Of a DNA stretch of 64,000 bases, positions 1-9,210 are shown piece after piece. The notes beneath the pieces were generated by a model. The model worked only from the letters and a program-made list of their open reading frames with translations. It had not been told where the DNA came from and did not search any database. This stretch comes from Xenorhabdus griffiniae (GTDB taxonomy: Bacteria > Pseudomonadota > Gammaproteobacteria > Enterobacterales > Enterobacteriaceae): NCBI RefSeq assembly GCF_001028135.1, contig NZ_LDNM01000049.1, forward strand, positions 24,126-88,125. Direction: 5' to 3'. A program made the translations under genes and the position numbers. Numbering within the stretch: the first letter of the stretch is position 1; each line of letters opens with the position of its first letter.

Positions 1-383
1 GACAGCTTGCACAAACTGATAAGAATATTACTCATGTTTTAACGCCCATACAAAATCAGGGTTATTTTGTTTTTCATGACGCGTACGGTTATTTTGAAAA
101 ACATTACCAATTGGCTCCGCTAGGTGTTTTCACGGTCAATCCTGAAATACAACCTGGTGCGCAGAGATTACACAAAATACGAACACAATTGGTTGAGCAG
201 AAAGCAAGGTGTATTTTTGCTGAACCTCAATTCAGGCCAGCCGTTATTCATGCCGTAGCAAAAGGTACTGATGTACGTATTGGAATACTTGACCCTTTAG
301 GGAGCGGCATCGTATTGGATAAAGATAGCTACATGAAATTTATAACTCAACTATCAAAACAATACGCGAGCTGCCTGAATTAG
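1..383 (+). CDS. znuA: Zinc ABC transporter periplasmic binding protein ZnuA (3' end only)
   Basis: This is the C-terminal part of the periplasmic zinc-binding protein that delivers Zn2+ to the ZnuBC importer. The gene runs in from the left edge with its first complete codon at base 3, so the start, signal peptide and His-rich loop lie outside. The visible part contains the conserved stretches [14 protein letters not shown] and [20 protein letters not shown] and the ending QYASCLN, which match enterobacterial ZnuA closely. The Cys pair of the C-terminal lobe ([11 protein letters not shown] and ASCLN) is present. The same-strand mepM follows after 20 bases, the standard enterobacterial order, with znuCB expected to diverge upstream of the window. 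Confidence 0.95.
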   Translation, partial: QLAQTDKNITHVLTPIQNQGYFVFHDAYGYFEKHYQLAPLGVFTVNPEIQPGAQRLHKIRTQLVEQKARCIFAEPQFRPAVIHAVAKGTDVRIGILDPLGSGIVLDKDSYMKFITQLSKQYASCLN

Positions 384-403
384 TACAATAAGGAATTTTA
401 TTA

Positions 404-1720
404 GTGCAGCAGATAGCTAAAACTATCGTTCTGGTATACAACAATCTGCCCAAACCACACAAGATCATGCTTGGATCTCTAACGCTGGTCACTTTGGCTA
501 TCGCGATATGGCGGCCTGTTGTTTATCATGAACAAGAAGAACGGACAGGTAGTATTATTCTCAGTACTCCGGATAGCATTCCAGAAGCAACGGATGATGT
601 CGCTGGGGATGCTAATGAACAACTCCCCAATGAGGGCATTGGGGATGATGATGGCAGTTCTGTTGATACAGCAGTAAATGTTCCGCACCAATATGTTGTC
701 TCCAGTGGTGATACCCTGAGTTCGATTTTGACTCAGTTCGGAATTGACTCCTCTGATGTTGCTTTGTTAGCAAACCGATATAAGTCATTGCGTAATCTTG
801 GTATTGGTCAGTCATTATCGTGGACTACTGACGATAATGGGAGTTTAAAAACGCTGACCTGGGATATATCACGTCGTGAAACTCGCGTTTATACTCGCGA
901 AGGAGACATTTTTAACGAAACGCAAGAGTTCCAGAAGGGAGAATGGAAAAATAGTGTCATCACAGGTACAGTTGATGGCAGTTTTAATAGTAGTGCCCTG
1001 ATTGCTGGATTAACAAGCAGCGAAGCCAGAGAAGTGACAAAAGCGTTGCAATGGCAGATAGATTTCCGCAAATTGCGTAAAGGTGATCATTTTTCTGTGC
1101 TGATGTCCCGTGAAATGCTTGATGGGAAAAGTGAGCAGAGCCAATTGTTAGGCGTTCGCTTACAGAGTGGTGGCAATGATTATTATGCTTTCCGGGCCAG
1201 TGATGGTCGTTTTTACGACAGCAATGCTTCCGGTCTTGAGCGTGGTTTCCTGCGCTTTCCTACAACTAAACAGTTCAGAGTATCTTCCTCTTTCAATCCA
1301 CATCGCTTAAATCCGGTAACCGGCAGAATTACAGCTCATAAAGGGGTTGATTTTGCTATGCCAGTAGGAACTCCCGTTTTGGCAGTCGGTGATGGTGAAG
1401 TCGTTGTCGCTAAATTTGATGGTGCGGCCGGTAATTTCATTGCCATACGGCACGGTCGTCAATATACAACTCGATACATGCACTTGAGAAAAATACTGGT
1501 AAAACCGGGTCAGAAAGTGAAACGGGGTGAACGTATTGCGCTATCAGGGAATACGGGGCGTTCAACAGGCCCACACTTGCACTTTGAATTCTGGGATAAC
1601 CAGAGACCGGTTAATCCGCTCACTGCAAAATTGCCGCGTTCTGGTGGGTTGAGTGGTAAAGAGCGTACAGAATATGTAGCCATGGTTAAGGAAACTAAGC
1701 CTCAATTGTTGCTAGATTAA
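404..1720 (+). CDS. mepM: Murein DD-endopeptidase MepM (LysM-like plus M23)
   Basis: MepM cleaves D-Ala-mDAP crosslinks so that new peptidoglycan strands can be inserted in the periplasm. The product is 438 residues (E. coli 440) and starts at GTG; no better ATG is nearby. An N-terminal membrane anchor (about residues 20-40) precedes a linker, an OapA/LysM-like segment (HQYVVSSGDTLSSIL, about 95-140), and an M23 LytM domain from about residue 300. The zinc-binding motifs are intact: HKGVDFAMPVGTPV (HxxxD) and TGPHLHFEFW (HxH). It follows znuA by 20 nt and is closed by a strong terminator. Confidence 0.95.
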   Translation: MQQIAKTIVLVYNNLPKPHKIMLGSLTLVTLAIAIWRPVVYHEQEERTGSIILSTPDSIPEATDDVAGDANEQLPNEGIGDDDGSSVDTAVNVPHQYVVSSGDTLSSILTQFGIDSSDVALLANRYKSLRNLGIGQSLSWTTDDNGSLKTLTWDISRRETRVYTREGDIFNETQEFQKGEWKNSVITGTVDGSFNSSALIAGLTSSEAREVTKALQWQIDFRKLRKGDHFSVLMSREMLDGKSEQSQLLGVRLQSGGNDYYAFRASDGRFYDSNASGLERGFLRFPTTKQFRVSSSFNPHRLNPVTGRITAHKGVDFAMPVGTPVLAVGDGEVVVAKFDGAAGNFIAIRHGRQYTTRYMHLRKILVKPGQKVKRGERIALSGNTGRSTGPHLHFEFWDNQRPVNPLTAKLPRSGGLSGKERTEYVAMVKETKPQLLLD

Positions 1721-1750
1721 GCGCATCAACTTCCGATTATTGACAGAGAT

Positions 1751-1789
1751 AAAAGCGGATGATGACTATCATCCGCTTTTATCTTATTT
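1751..1789 (+). terminator. Rho-independent terminator after mepM
   Basis: A perfect 13-bp stem (1751-1763 with 1768-1780) around a GACT tetraloop is followed by a T-rich tail. It separates znuA-mepM from lpxM. Confidence 0.85.
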
Positions 1790-1843
1790 TTTGTTGTAAA
1801 CTTTCGCCTTGAGAGCAAATATTGGGATCATCAGAGTTAGCTC

Positions 1844-2812
1844 ATGAATAAAGAAAAAGATACAGATAGTAAATTGGGATATGTCCCTCGGTTTCATCGA
1901 GCTTATTTACATCCCCGTTATTGGGGTCTTTGGGCTGGCGTGGGGCTATTGGCAGGATTGTCTTATGTCCCTGTAAAATGGCGTGATCCATTTCTGGCCA
2001 GGATAGGTATTTGGGCGGGAAGAAAAGTGAAAAGTGCTCGTCGCAGGGCGAAAATCAATTTAATTTACTGCTTTCCTGAATTAACGGAACAGCAGCACGA
2101 AGAGCTGATTGATCGCATGTTTGCTACCGCCCCTCAATCGTTTGTTATGCTGGCGGAGCTTTGTCTCAGGGGAGCAAAATCGACACTTGAGCGAACCCAA
2201 TGGCATGGTGAAGACATTATTCAAGCCTTAAAAGCACAAGGCAAAAATGTGATTTTTATGGTTCCACATGGTTGGTCTGTTGATATTCCCGCGATGTTGT
2301 TGGCTGCCCGTGGCCAACAAATGTCAGCGATGTTTCATCATCAAAGTAATCCCGTGGCTGATTACTTATGGAATAAAGCGCGCTGTCACTTTGGTGGTCG
2401 TTTGCATTCCCGTGATGCGGGAATTAAACCCTTTATCTCTACAGTGCGTGAAGGCTTTTGGGGATACTATTTGCCTGATCAGGATCATGGCGAAGAGCAC
2501 AGTGAATTTGTCGATTTTTTTGCCACTTACAAGGCTACGTTGCCTGCACTTGGGCGCTTAATGAAGGTTTGCCGCGCCGCCGTTGTTCCGCTATTTCCGG
2601 TTTATAATTGCCAAACTCATCAGTTGGACATTTATATCCGTCCACCCATGGAGGATATTGCAGGACAGGATGATACCTATATTGCTCGCCGAATGAATGA
2701 GGAGTTGGAGGCATTGGTGAAGCCGAATCCTGAACAATACACCTGGATCTTAAAATTACTTAAGACGCGGAAAGCAGGGGATATTGAGCCTTATAAAAGG
2801 GAAGATCTGTGA
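1844..2812 (+). CDS. lpxM: Lipid A biosynthesis myristoyltransferase LpxM (MsbB)
   Basis: LpxM adds the last secondary acyl chain from acyl-ACP to Kdo2-lipid A at the inner membrane. The product is 322 residues, the normal family length. The acyltransferase HX4D motif is visible in VPHGWSVDIP, and the sequence RYWGLWAGVGLL near the N-terminus is the expected membrane-anchor region. It lies between mepM and pykA, as in E. coli, and converges on pykA across an 82-bp gap. That gap holds an imperfect hairpin (2841-2862, one A-C mismatch) that may end transcripts from both sides. Confidence 0.95.
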   Translation: MNKEKDTDSKLGYVPRFHRAYLHPRYWGLWAGVGLLAGLSYVPVKWRDPFLARIGIWAGRKVKSARRRAKINLIYCFPELTEQQHEELIDRMFATAPQSFVMLAELCLRGAKSTLERTQWHGEDIIQALKAQGKNVIFMVPHGWSVDIPAMLLAARGQQMSAMFHHQSNPVADYLWNKARCHFGGRLHSRDAGIKPFISTVREGFWGYYLPDQDHGEEHSEFVDFFATYKATLPALGRLMKVCRAAVVPLFPVYNCQTHQLDIYIRPPMEDIAGQDDTYIARRMNEELEALVKPNPEQYTWILKLLKTRKAGDIEPYKREDL

Positions 2813-2894
2813 TGATTGGAATAATAAAATTAATCATAATAAGAGGCAGTGTACTGCCCCTTATCCTTTACCATTTGTTTTTATGAATAGCCCA

Positions 2895-4337
2895 TTATTC
2901 TACTTCAAGTACGCGACAGGTATTGGTACTGCCAATTGTTCCCATCTGATCACCTTGGGTCACAAGTACTAAATCCCCAGAGATGAGATAATCTTTATCG
3001 CGCAGACGATTCACTGCTTCATTTGCCGCTGCGATCCCATCAGTATGCGAGCTACAATAAACGGGTGTTACACCACGATACAGGGCGGTACGGTTTAAGG
3101 TTGATTCATGGCGAGACATAGAGAAGATAGGCAGGCCAGAACTGATGCGGGACATCATGCGAGCCGTGCGGCCAGATTCAGTCATCGCAATAATTGCCTT
3201 GACGCCTTTCAGATGGTTGGCGGCATACATGGTAGACATTGAAATCGCTTCTTCAATGCTATCAAATGTAATATCCAGGCGATGTTTGGAAACATTGACA
3301 CTTGGCATTTTTTCCGCGCCAAGACAGACTTGTGCCATAGCGGCAACGGTTTCCGCAGGATACTGACCTGCGGCTGTTTCAGCAGAAAGCATAACCGCAT
3401 CAGTACCATCCAGTACCGCATTGGCGACATCCATGACTTCAGCACGCGTCGGCATTGGGTTGGTGATCATAGATTCCATCATTTGTGTGGCTGTAATCAC
3501 AACACGATTCAGTTGGCGAGCGCGGCGGATCAGTTTTTTCTGTACACCAACCAGTTCGGGGTCACCAATTTCAACACCGAGATCACCACGAGCGACCATG
3601 ACAACATCCGATGCCAGAATAATTTCATCAATAATTTCGTCACTACTAACAGCTTCTGCTCGCTCAACTTTTGCAACGATTTGGGTTTCGCAACCAGCAT
3701 CTCGTGCGAGACGGCGCGCATAATTCAAATCTTCACCTGAACGAGGGAAAGAAATCGCAAGATAATCAACCCCAATTTTGGCAGCTGTGATGATATCTTC
3801 CTTATCTTTTGCTGTCAGTGCTTCGGCTGATAACCCGCCGCCCAATTTATTGATGCCTTTATTGTTGGAAAGCGGGCCTCCTACAGTCACTTCCGTGAAG
3901 ATTTTTATCCCCTGAACTTCCAGGATTTTCAATTGAACACGTCCATCATCCAATAGCAGGATATCACCAGCCGTTACATCAGATGGCAAACCTTTATAGT
4001 CAATACCGACTTTTTCTTTATCTCCCTCTCCCTTACTTAGATTGGCATCCAGCAGGAATTTATCCCCAATATTCAGGAAAATTTTTCCTTCTTTAAAGGT
4101 GGATATGCGTATTTTAGGCCCTTGAAGATCACCGAGGATGGCAACATGACAACCTAAACGGGCCGCAATTTCGCGTACTTTATTAGCACGTTGGATATGA
4201 TCTTCCGCAGTGCCATGAGAGAAATTAAGGCGGACGACGTTGGCCCCTGCTTGGATAACTTTTTCAAGATTATCGTCACGATCTGTAGCTGGGCCAAGTG
4301 TAGTGACGATCTTTGTTCTTCTGAGCCGTCTGGACAT
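2895..4337 (-). CDS. pykA: Pyruvate kinase II (PykA)
   Basis: PykA converts phosphoenolpyruvate and ADP to pyruvate and ATP. At 480 residues it equals E. coli PykA and begins with the diagnostic [19 protein letters not shown]. The active-site region is intact: [31 protein letters not shown] and the signature around [10 protein letters not shown]. The type is PykA (AMP- and sugar-phosphate-activated) rather than PykF, from both sequence and position beside hexR. The closing residues [12 protein letters not shown] are full length. Confidence 0.96.
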   Translation of the reverse strand: MSRRLRRTKIVTTLGPATDRDDNLEKVIQAGANVVRLNFSHGTAEDHIQRANKVREIAARLGCHVAILGDLQGPKIRISTFKEGKIFLNIGDKFLLDANLSKGEGDKEKVGIDYKGLPSDVTAGDILLLDDGRVQLKILEVQGIKIFTEVTVGGPLSNNKGINKLGGGLSAEALTAKDKEDIITAAKIGVDYLAISFPRSGEDLNYARRLARDAGCETQIVAKVERAEAVSSDEIIDEIILASDVVMVARGDLGVEIGDPELVGVQKKLIRRARQLNRVVITATQMMESMITNPMPTRAEVMDVANAVLDGTDAVMLSAETAAGQYPAETVAAMAQVCLGAEKMPSVNVSKHRLDITFDSIEEAISMSTMYAANHLKGVKAIIAMTESGRTARMMSRISSGLPIFSMSRHESTLNRTALYRGVTPVYCSSHTDGIAAANEAVNRLRDKDYLISGDLVLVTQGDQMGTIGSTNTCRVLEVE

Positions 4338-4565
4338 GCATTACTCCGTTGACCTGTGAAGTATACCTTTTGTTTTTCAAGTTGCCGCATCGGTGGGGGG
4401 GCACTTGAAATCCATAGGGTATATGAGTTTTCGATTACCGTAGGATAACCATTAATTTATTGATTATTAACCCCGACTGCGAATATGTAGTGGGGAAAAG
4501 TCTACATATGCTATCAGTCTGGAGAATTGATAAATAGTGAACAAAAACACAGTCTATTTTCTGGT

Positions 4566-5414
4566 TTATTCAGGCTTATCAAACCGTGAATTACGCAACG
4601 CTTCTTTGACCCTCTTCAAATTATCTCTGAATTTTGAGCCGCGGCGCAGTGTAAAACCCGTTGCCAGTACATCAATGATGGTTAATTGAGCTATTCTTGA
4701 GACCATCGGCATATAGATATCTGTATCTTCGGGAACATCCAACAAAATGGGGAGGGTAGCTTCGTGCGCTAATGGGGAGCCTGTTGAGGTAATGGCGATC
4801 ACTGTTGCATCGTTTTCGCGGGCCAGTTTAGCAATTTCTACAAGGCTTTTTGTTCTTCCAGTATGGGAAATTAATACGACAACATCGCCTTCGGTACTGC
4901 TAATACAGCTCATTCGTTGCATCACAATATCATCAAAATAGGTCACTGGAATATTGAAGCGAAAAAATTTGTTCATGGCATCATGGGCCACAGCGGCTGA
5001 TGCTCCCAAACCAAAAAAAGAGAGTTTTCTGGCTTGTGTCAGAAGGTCGACTGCGCGGTTGATGGCGGCAATATCCAGATTACTTTTGACCGTTTCCAGA
5101 TTTGCCATGACTGATTCGAAAATTTTGTTTGTATAAGAGGTGACGCTGTCACTTTCTTCCACGTTTCGGTTCACATAAGGTGTACCATTGGCGAGGCTCT
5201 GTGCCAGATGCAATTTAAAGTCAGGAAATCCTTTGGTGTTGAGGCGACGACAAAAACGATTCACCGTCGGTTCACTCACATTCGCCATTTTAGCCAGAGT
5301 GGCAATGCTTGAATGGATGGCAGTTTGTGGTGAAGCAAGAATGACCTGCGCAACCTTTTTCTCTGACTTACTCAAAACATCAAGACTATTTTGGAGCCGT
5401 TCCAGTGTGTTCAT
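4566..5414 (-). CDS. hexR: HTH-type transcriptional regulator HexR
   Basis: HexR is an RpiR-family repressor of central sugar metabolism that responds to 2-keto-3-deoxy-6-phosphogluconate in related bacteria. The 282-residue product has an N-terminal HTH_6 domain (about 1-77, with MANVSEPTVNRFCRRL as the recognition region) and a C-terminal SIS sugar-phosphate domain (about 125-255, including SFFGLGASAAVAHDA and VVVLISHTGRTKSLVEIA). It lies between pykA and zwf, which are its usual targets. A good HexR operator sits in front of zwf at 5844-5858. Since edd and eda are absent beside zwf, its natural effector in this organism is open. Confidence 0.94.
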   Translation of the reverse strand: MNTLERLQNSLDVLSKSEKKVAQVILASPQTAIHSSIATLAKMANVSEPTVNRFCRRLNTKGFPDFKLHLAQSLANGTPYVNRNVEESDSVTSYTNKIFESVMANLETVKSNLDIAAINRAVDLLTQARKLSFFGLGASAAVAHDAMNKFFRFNIPVTYFDDIVMQRMSCISSTEGDVVVLISHTGRTKSLVEIAKLARENDATVIAITSTGSPLAHEATLPILLDVPEDTDIYMPMVSRIAQLTIIDVLATGFTLRRGSKFRDNLKRVKEALRNSRFDKPE

Positions 5415-5470
5415 AAAACGAAGTTTAACCTCGGTTTTAACGATTTCATTAACAGGCGAAATCTATTTCA

Positions 5471-5547
5471 TTTTCATGAAAATATACTACTTGTTATTGA
5501 AAGCTGGCAGTGGCAATAACCGGATAACATGGGATTTTTCATGAAAA
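5471..5547. promoter_or_regulatory. Twin TTTTCATGAAAA palindromes upstream of hexR
   Basis: Two perfect 12-bp palindromes lie 65 bp apart centre to centre, 57 and 122 bp upstream of the hexR start codon. They differ from the HexR consensus. The factor that would bind them is unknown to me. Confidence 0.4.
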
Positions 5548-5843
5548 CATGACAGGAGTCTAACTTTCAACTTGGTAAGATTAATTCTTAATCGTTGTAA
5601 ATTTTCAGTTTACAATCACTGCTCGGTATGAATTATAACCATATTGCCAGTGAATACAAAATTACCATGAATGTGAAAGGGGGTACAGGAAGCGGCTGTG
5701 CGGTTATTTAATAGCCTGCGGCCAATGGGTTTCATTTTGTCACTAATCCAGCAGCAACGTGAAATACGAAGAGCTATATCAATAATCCATGAATAATCAG
5801 TGTTTACTGCATATAACCAAAAGAGTACATTACCCACAGATTC

Positions 5844-5858
5844 TGTAAAAAAATTACA
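5844..5858 (+). promoter_or_regulatory. HexR operator upstream of zwf
   Basis: TGTAAAAAAATTACA fits the TGTAR-N5-YTACA consensus described for HexR sites in Gammaproteobacteria. It ends 26 bp before the zwf ATG, a position where a bound repressor would block transcription start or early elongation. Confidence 0.7.
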
Positions 5859-5884
5859 ATATCCCGTAATTGAGGAGATGCAAC

Positions 5885-7360
5885 ATGGCGGTGACGTCTA
5901 CAGCTCAGGCTTGTAATTTGGTAATTTTTGGGGCGAAAGGAGACTTAGCACGCCGGAAATTAATGCCTTCCCTTTACCAGTTGGAAAAAGCGGGTTATAT
6001 CCATCCTGATACCCGAATTATCGGCGTCGGTCGAGCTGACTGGGATAAAACAGCCTACACCAAAGTCGTTGAAGAAGCATTGGTGACATTTATGTCCGAA
6101 AAACTGGATGCAGAATTGTGGAAGAAACTCCGTTCACGTCTGGAATTTTGTAATTTGGATGTAAATGAAACGGAGCATTTCAACGAATTAGCAAAAATAA
6201 TTAATAAAGATGACTTACCCGCTATTCACTATTTTGCCATGCCTCCAAGTACATTTGGTGCCGTATGCCACGGATTAGGTGCTGCGGAGCTGAATACGGA
6301 ACCCAATCGTGTAGTGATGGAAAAACCGCTGGGAACCGATCTTGCTTCTTCCAGAGCGATTAATGATGAAGTTGCAAAATATTTCAATGAGAGCCAAATT
6401 TACCGTATTGACCATTATTTGGGGAAAGAAACGGTATTGAACTTATTAGCGCTGCGTTTTGCCAACTCGCTTTTCGTTAATAATTGGGATCATCGCACGA
6501 TTGATCATGTACAAATTACCGTTGCTGAAGAAGTTGGTATCGAAGGGCGCTGGGGCTATTTCGATCAGGCAGGGCAGATGCGCGATATGATCCAAAATCA
6601 TCTTCTGCAAATTCTGACTATGATTGCCATGTCACCACCGGCTGACCTGACAGCAGATCGTATTCGTGATGAAAAAGTAAAAGTGTTGCGTTCATTGCGT
6701 CGGATTAATCAGACCAATGTCAGGGAAAAAACGGTTCGCGGGCAATATACCGCAGGTTTTGTGCATGGTAAGAAAGTTCCCGGTTATCTGGAAGAAGAAG
6801 GGGCGAATAAAGCCAGTAAAACAGAAACTTTTGTGTCGATTCGTGTCGATATTGATGACTGGCGCTGGTCTGGGGTGCCTTTCTACCTGAGAACCGGAAA
6901 GCGGTTGCCGGCTAAGTGTTCTGAAGTTGTGGTCTATTTCAAAGAACCTTCCCTGAATCTGTTTGCTGAATCCTACCAGCAGTTACCACAAAACAAATTG
7001 ACAATTCGTTTGCAGCCAGATGAAGGCATTGATATTGAAGTGCTAAATAAAGCACCGGGGCTGGAACATAAACACCGTTTGCAAACGACCAAGTTGGATC
7101 TGAGTTTCTCTGAAACATTTAATCAGACACACCTTGCTGATGCTTATGAAAGGTTATTGTTGGAAGCAATGCGCGGTATTCAGGCACTGTTTGTCCGTCG
7201 TGATGAAGTGGAAGAAGCCTGGAAATGGGTGGATTCCATTATCGATGCATGGGCGGCGGATAATGAACCACCAAAACCTTATCAGGCCGGCACGTGGGGA
7301 CCCGTGGCTTCTATCGCGCTGATTACACGTGATGGTCGTTCATGGAATGAGTTTGAATAA
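5885..7360 (+). CDS. zwf: Glucose-6-phosphate 1-dehydrogenase (Zwf)
   Basis: Zwf oxidises glucose 6-phosphate to 6-phosphogluconolactone with NADP+, the entry step of the oxidative pentose phosphate pathway. The ATG at 5885 was chosen because GAGGAG lies 8 bases upstream and the protein then begins MAVTSTAQACNLVIFGAKGD, as in E. coli; an upstream in-frame start would add five unconserved residues. The length is 491 residues. The dinucleotide motif GAKGDLARRK and the active-site motif RIDHYLGKE are intact. In E. coli edd-eda follow zwf; here a terminator and mdtJI follow, so the Entner-Doudoroff genes are absent from this locus. Confidence 0.97.
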   Translation: MAVTSTAQACNLVIFGAKGDLARRKLMPSLYQLEKAGYIHPDTRIIGVGRADWDKTAYTKVVEEALVTFMSEKLDAELWKKLRSRLEFCNLDVNETEHFNELAKIINKDDLPAIHYFAMPPSTFGAVCHGLGAAELNTEPNRVVMEKPLGTDLASSRAINDEVAKYFNESQIYRIDHYLGKETVLNLLALRFANSLFVNNWDHRTIDHVQITVAEEVGIEGRWGYFDQAGQMRDMIQNHLLQILTMIAMSPPADLTADRIRDEKVKVLRSLRRINQTNVREKTVRGQYTAGFVHGKKVPGYLEEEGANKASKTETFVSIRVDIDDWRWSGVPFYLRTGKRLPAKCSEVVVYFKEPSLNLFAESYQQLPQNKLTIRLQPDEGIDIEVLNKAPGLEHKHRLQTTKLDLSFSETFNQTHLADAYERLLLEAMRGIQALFVRRDEVEEAWKWVDSIIDAWAADNEPPKPYQAGTWGPVASIALITRDGRSWNEFE

Positions 7361-7405
7361 ACGGTGGTTTTTTTTAGTTTGTACTAAACGACTCATCAAA
7401 AGAAT

Positions 7406-7435
7406 GGCCGGACTTAATGTCCGGCCGGTTTTTGT
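7406..7435 (+). terminator. Rho-independent terminator after zwf
   Basis: A perfect 8-bp GC-rich stem (GGCCGGAC with GTCCGGCC, loop TTAAT) is followed by GGTTTTTG. Confidence 0.88.
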
Positions 7436-7646
7436 GAAAATAATTCAAAATTTGATATCTGAATGATAAAATTATAGTAAAAATAGCTACTTACTCCACT
7501 TTTTTTACTAAAAGTGAAGATTGGCTAACCAAATATAAATTATTGCTTTTTATTTGGTGCTATGATAGAAATACATCATTACATTTTAATACGAGGGTTC
7601 TTAGTATATCACGCGGTAGTTATGTGTGATGAAAGAATAAAACATC

Positions 7647-7763
7647 ATGAATAGCGCCAAAAGCGTCAACATTCAACATAGTAACAAAATTCAACGTTGT
7701 ACCCATGTTTTTTTCCTTTCCACTATCTTATCCAGTGAGCACTACTGGTGCGGCGCCCTTTAG
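7647..7763 (+). CDS. Putative leader peptide upstream of mdtJI (MdtU-like)
   Basis: This 38-codon ORF opens at ATG 7647 and ends 166 bp before mdtJ. Its middle, NKIQRCTHVFFL, resembles the RRTTHI-type core of the ornithine-sensing leader peptide SpeFL. E. coli mdtJI is known to have an upstream ORF (mdtU) controlling expression in response to spermidine; assigning this ORF to that class is inference from position, size and peptide character. The stop codon lies inside a short GCCC-TTTA-GGGC hairpin, and a second hairpin follows at 7779-7795. The ribosome-binding site is weak. No other reading frame explains this leader. Confidence 0.6.
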   Translation: MNSAKSVNIQHSNKIQRCTHVFFLSTILSSEHYWCGAL

Positions 7764-7929
7764 GGCCTTCTCCTGCTAACCGGTTCTTCACCGGTAATTA
7801 TCACTTGCCAAAATATTTCGCTAAAGGTCAGTTTGATTCTGATGTTGCATAATCGCATTTGCCGCCGACTTTGTGGGCATTTATAGCTTGATATCTTGGC
7901 ATGCTTATTAGTATGTTCAGGAGAAAAAA
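7764..7929 (+). promoter_or_regulatory. Structured mdtJI leader between the uORF and mdtJ
   Basis: The 166-bp spacer starts at the leader-peptide stop and contains a perfect hairpin (ACCGGT-TCTTC-ACCGGT, 7779-7795) without a U-tract. This fits Rho-dependent or translational control better than a simple terminator. The mdtJ Shine-Dalgarno sequence is at its end. Confidence 0.45.
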
Positions 7930-8340
7930 ATGTTTTATTGGGTATTTCTTGTACTGGCGATTGTGACAGAAGTCATTGGCACTCTGTCAATGAAACAAGC
8001 CAGCGTTTCAGGTGGTTTTACAGGCATGATTGTGATGTATACCATGATCACAACTTCTTATATTTTGCTGGCAATCGCTGTGAAAAAAGTGTCATTGGGC
8101 GTGGCTTATGCACTTTGGGAAGGTATTGGGATCCTGTTTATTACCGCTTTTAGCGTAATGTGGTTTAACGAGTCGCTGTCATTGATGAAAATAAGTGGAT
8201 TAGCATTGTTGATAGCTGGGATTGCTTTAATCAAGGTGGGGGAGAAAAAAACCAAAGCCCATGCTTCAAACAAGACATCAAAACATAATCCATCAAGCTC
8301 ACTAAACGGTATTTTGAACAAGCAAATCAAGGAGGCATGA
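7930..8340 (+). CDS. mdtJ: Spermidine export protein MdtJ (SMR family)
   Basis: MdtJ is one half of the heteromeric SMR-family MdtJI spermidine exporter in the inner membrane. The 136-residue protein has four predicted TM helices, with the conserved Glu of TM1 in [12 protein letters not shown] and the motif [14 protein letters not shown] 7930 follows AGGAGAAAAAA. The C-terminus ([17 protein letters not shown] onward) is a basic, Ser/Asn-rich tail that makes it longer than E. coli MdtJ (121). mdtI starts one base after the mdtJ stop, so the two are translationally coupled. Confidence 0.93.
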   Translation: MFYWVFLVLAIVTEVIGTLSMKQASVSGGFTGMIVMYTMITTSYILLAIAVKKVSLGVAYALWEGIGILFITAFSVMWFNESLSLMKISGLALLIAGIALIKVGEKKTKAHASNKTSKHNPSSSLNGILNKQIKEA

Positions 8341-8341
8341 T

Positions 8342-8674
8342 ATGCTAACTCAATTTGAATGGTGGCATGGTGCGTTCCTGGTCTTGGCCGTTGTTTTGGA
8401 AATTGTAGCAAATATTTTATTGAAATTATCCAATGGATTTCAGCGCTTCTGGATGGGTATTTTGTCTCTGGTTGCTGTTTTGGGCGCATTCAGTGCGTTG
8501 GCTCAGGCAGTGAAAGGGATTGAGCTTTCCATTGCTTATGCTTTATGGGGAGCATTCGGCATTATTGCTACCGTCGCCGCTGGCTGGGTAATGTTTAACC
8601 AAAGACTGAATTTTAAGGGATGGAGTGGTATTGTGCTGCTGTTGATTGGCATAATTATTATTAAAATGGCCTAA
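8342..8674 (+). CDS. mdtI: Spermidine export protein MdtI (SMR family)
   Basis: MdtI is the partner of MdtJ in the spermidine exporter. It has 110 residues and four TM helices, with the SMR Glu in [16 protein letters not shown] and the motif [12 protein letters not shown]. Spacing from mdtJ is one base. A convergent terminator follows. Confidence 0.93.
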   Translation: MLTQFEWWHGAFLVLAVVLEIVANILLKLSNGFQRFWMGILSLVAVLGAFSALAQAVKGIELSIAYALWGAFGIIATVAAGWVMFNQRLNFKGWSGIVLLLIGIIIIKMA

Positions 8675-8710
8675 TTTCTACTCTCCATTCCTTAAATTTC
8701 ATTTCTAACA

Positions 8711-8744
8711 TGGCCTTGAATGAACAATAGCTCATTTAAGGCCA
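8711..8744. terminator. Bidirectional terminator between mdtI and yoaB
   Basis: A 13-bp stem (8711-8723 with 8732-8744, one G-U pair) separates the convergent mdtI and yoaB genes. Confidence 0.7.
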
Positions 8745-8765
8745 TATTTGTTTGATAGATACAGA

Positions 8766-9110
8766 CTATAAAGCGGCAATAATTTTGATTTCGACTTTAT
8801 ACTTAGGGTCCATCAATGCTGCTTGAACAGTACAGCGGACTGGCGCACTTCCGGCAACAACCCATGCGTCCCACGCGGCATTCATGCCTGCAAAATCGGC
8901 TTTATCTGCCAGAAAAATTGTAGCATCCAAAATCTTGCTTTTATCTGAACCAAGGCGATGTAACAGGGTATCAATGGCTGCCAGAGTATCGGCGGTTTGC
9001 TCTGTAATATTACCGTCCAGTTGTTCTGGCACACTGGTATAATAGATAGTGTCATTGTGAACGACCGCTTCTGACCAGCGGGTATCTGGGTCAATGCGTT
9101 TAATAGTCAT
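8766..9110 (-). CDS. yoaB: RidA/YjgF-family protein YoaB
   Basis: YoaB belongs to the RidA (YjgF/YER057c/UK114) family, whose characterised members are trimeric and deaminate reactive enamine/imine intermediates. The 114-residue product equals E. coli YoaB in length and shares MTIKRID, the central LDATIFLADKADF and the family signature APVRCTVQAALMDPKYKVEIKIIA. The conserved Arg that binds the substrate carboxylate in active RidA proteins is in the APVRC segment. It is divergent from yoaA, as in E. coli. The exact substrate is unknown. Confidence 0.92.
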   Translation of the reverse strand: MTIKRIDPDTRWSEAVVHNDTIYYTSVPEQLDGNITEQTADTLAAIDTLLHRLGSDKSKILDATIFLADKADFAGMNAAWDAWVVAGSAPVRCTVQAALMDPKYKVEIKIIAAL

Positions 9111-9210
9111 TAAATCTCCTGTTAATTTATCCAGTTTTTTGCTGAATTGAGTAGTTATTACAACTCAGTATTGGCATAATTCCGCCACATTTTATTGAAA
9201 GAGACTGTTT

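Larger units (their letters stand above)
5415..5884. promoter_or_regulatory. hexR-zwf divergent regulatory region
   Basis: This 470-bp non-coding interval lies between the divergent hexR and zwf starts and is rich in dyad symmetry. It holds two identical 12-bp palindromes (TTTTCATGAAAA at 5471-5482 and 5536-5547), an inverted repeat TTGTAAA-N7-TTTACAA at 5595-5615, and a HexR-type operator at 5844-5858. A 73-codon minus-strand reading frame (5616-5837) looks non-coding. Confidence 0.6.

Noticed and set aside
5616..5837. 73-codon minus-strand ORF between hexR and zwf
   Set aside because: No ribosome-binding site, odd composition, and it overlaps the zwf regulatory region; likely chance.
7600..7929. 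Guanidine riboswitch upstream of the SMR genes mdtJI
   Set aside because: SMR genes can carry ykkC-type riboswitches, but the ACGR-loop hairpins of mini-ykkC are not found; the leader-peptide explanation fits better.
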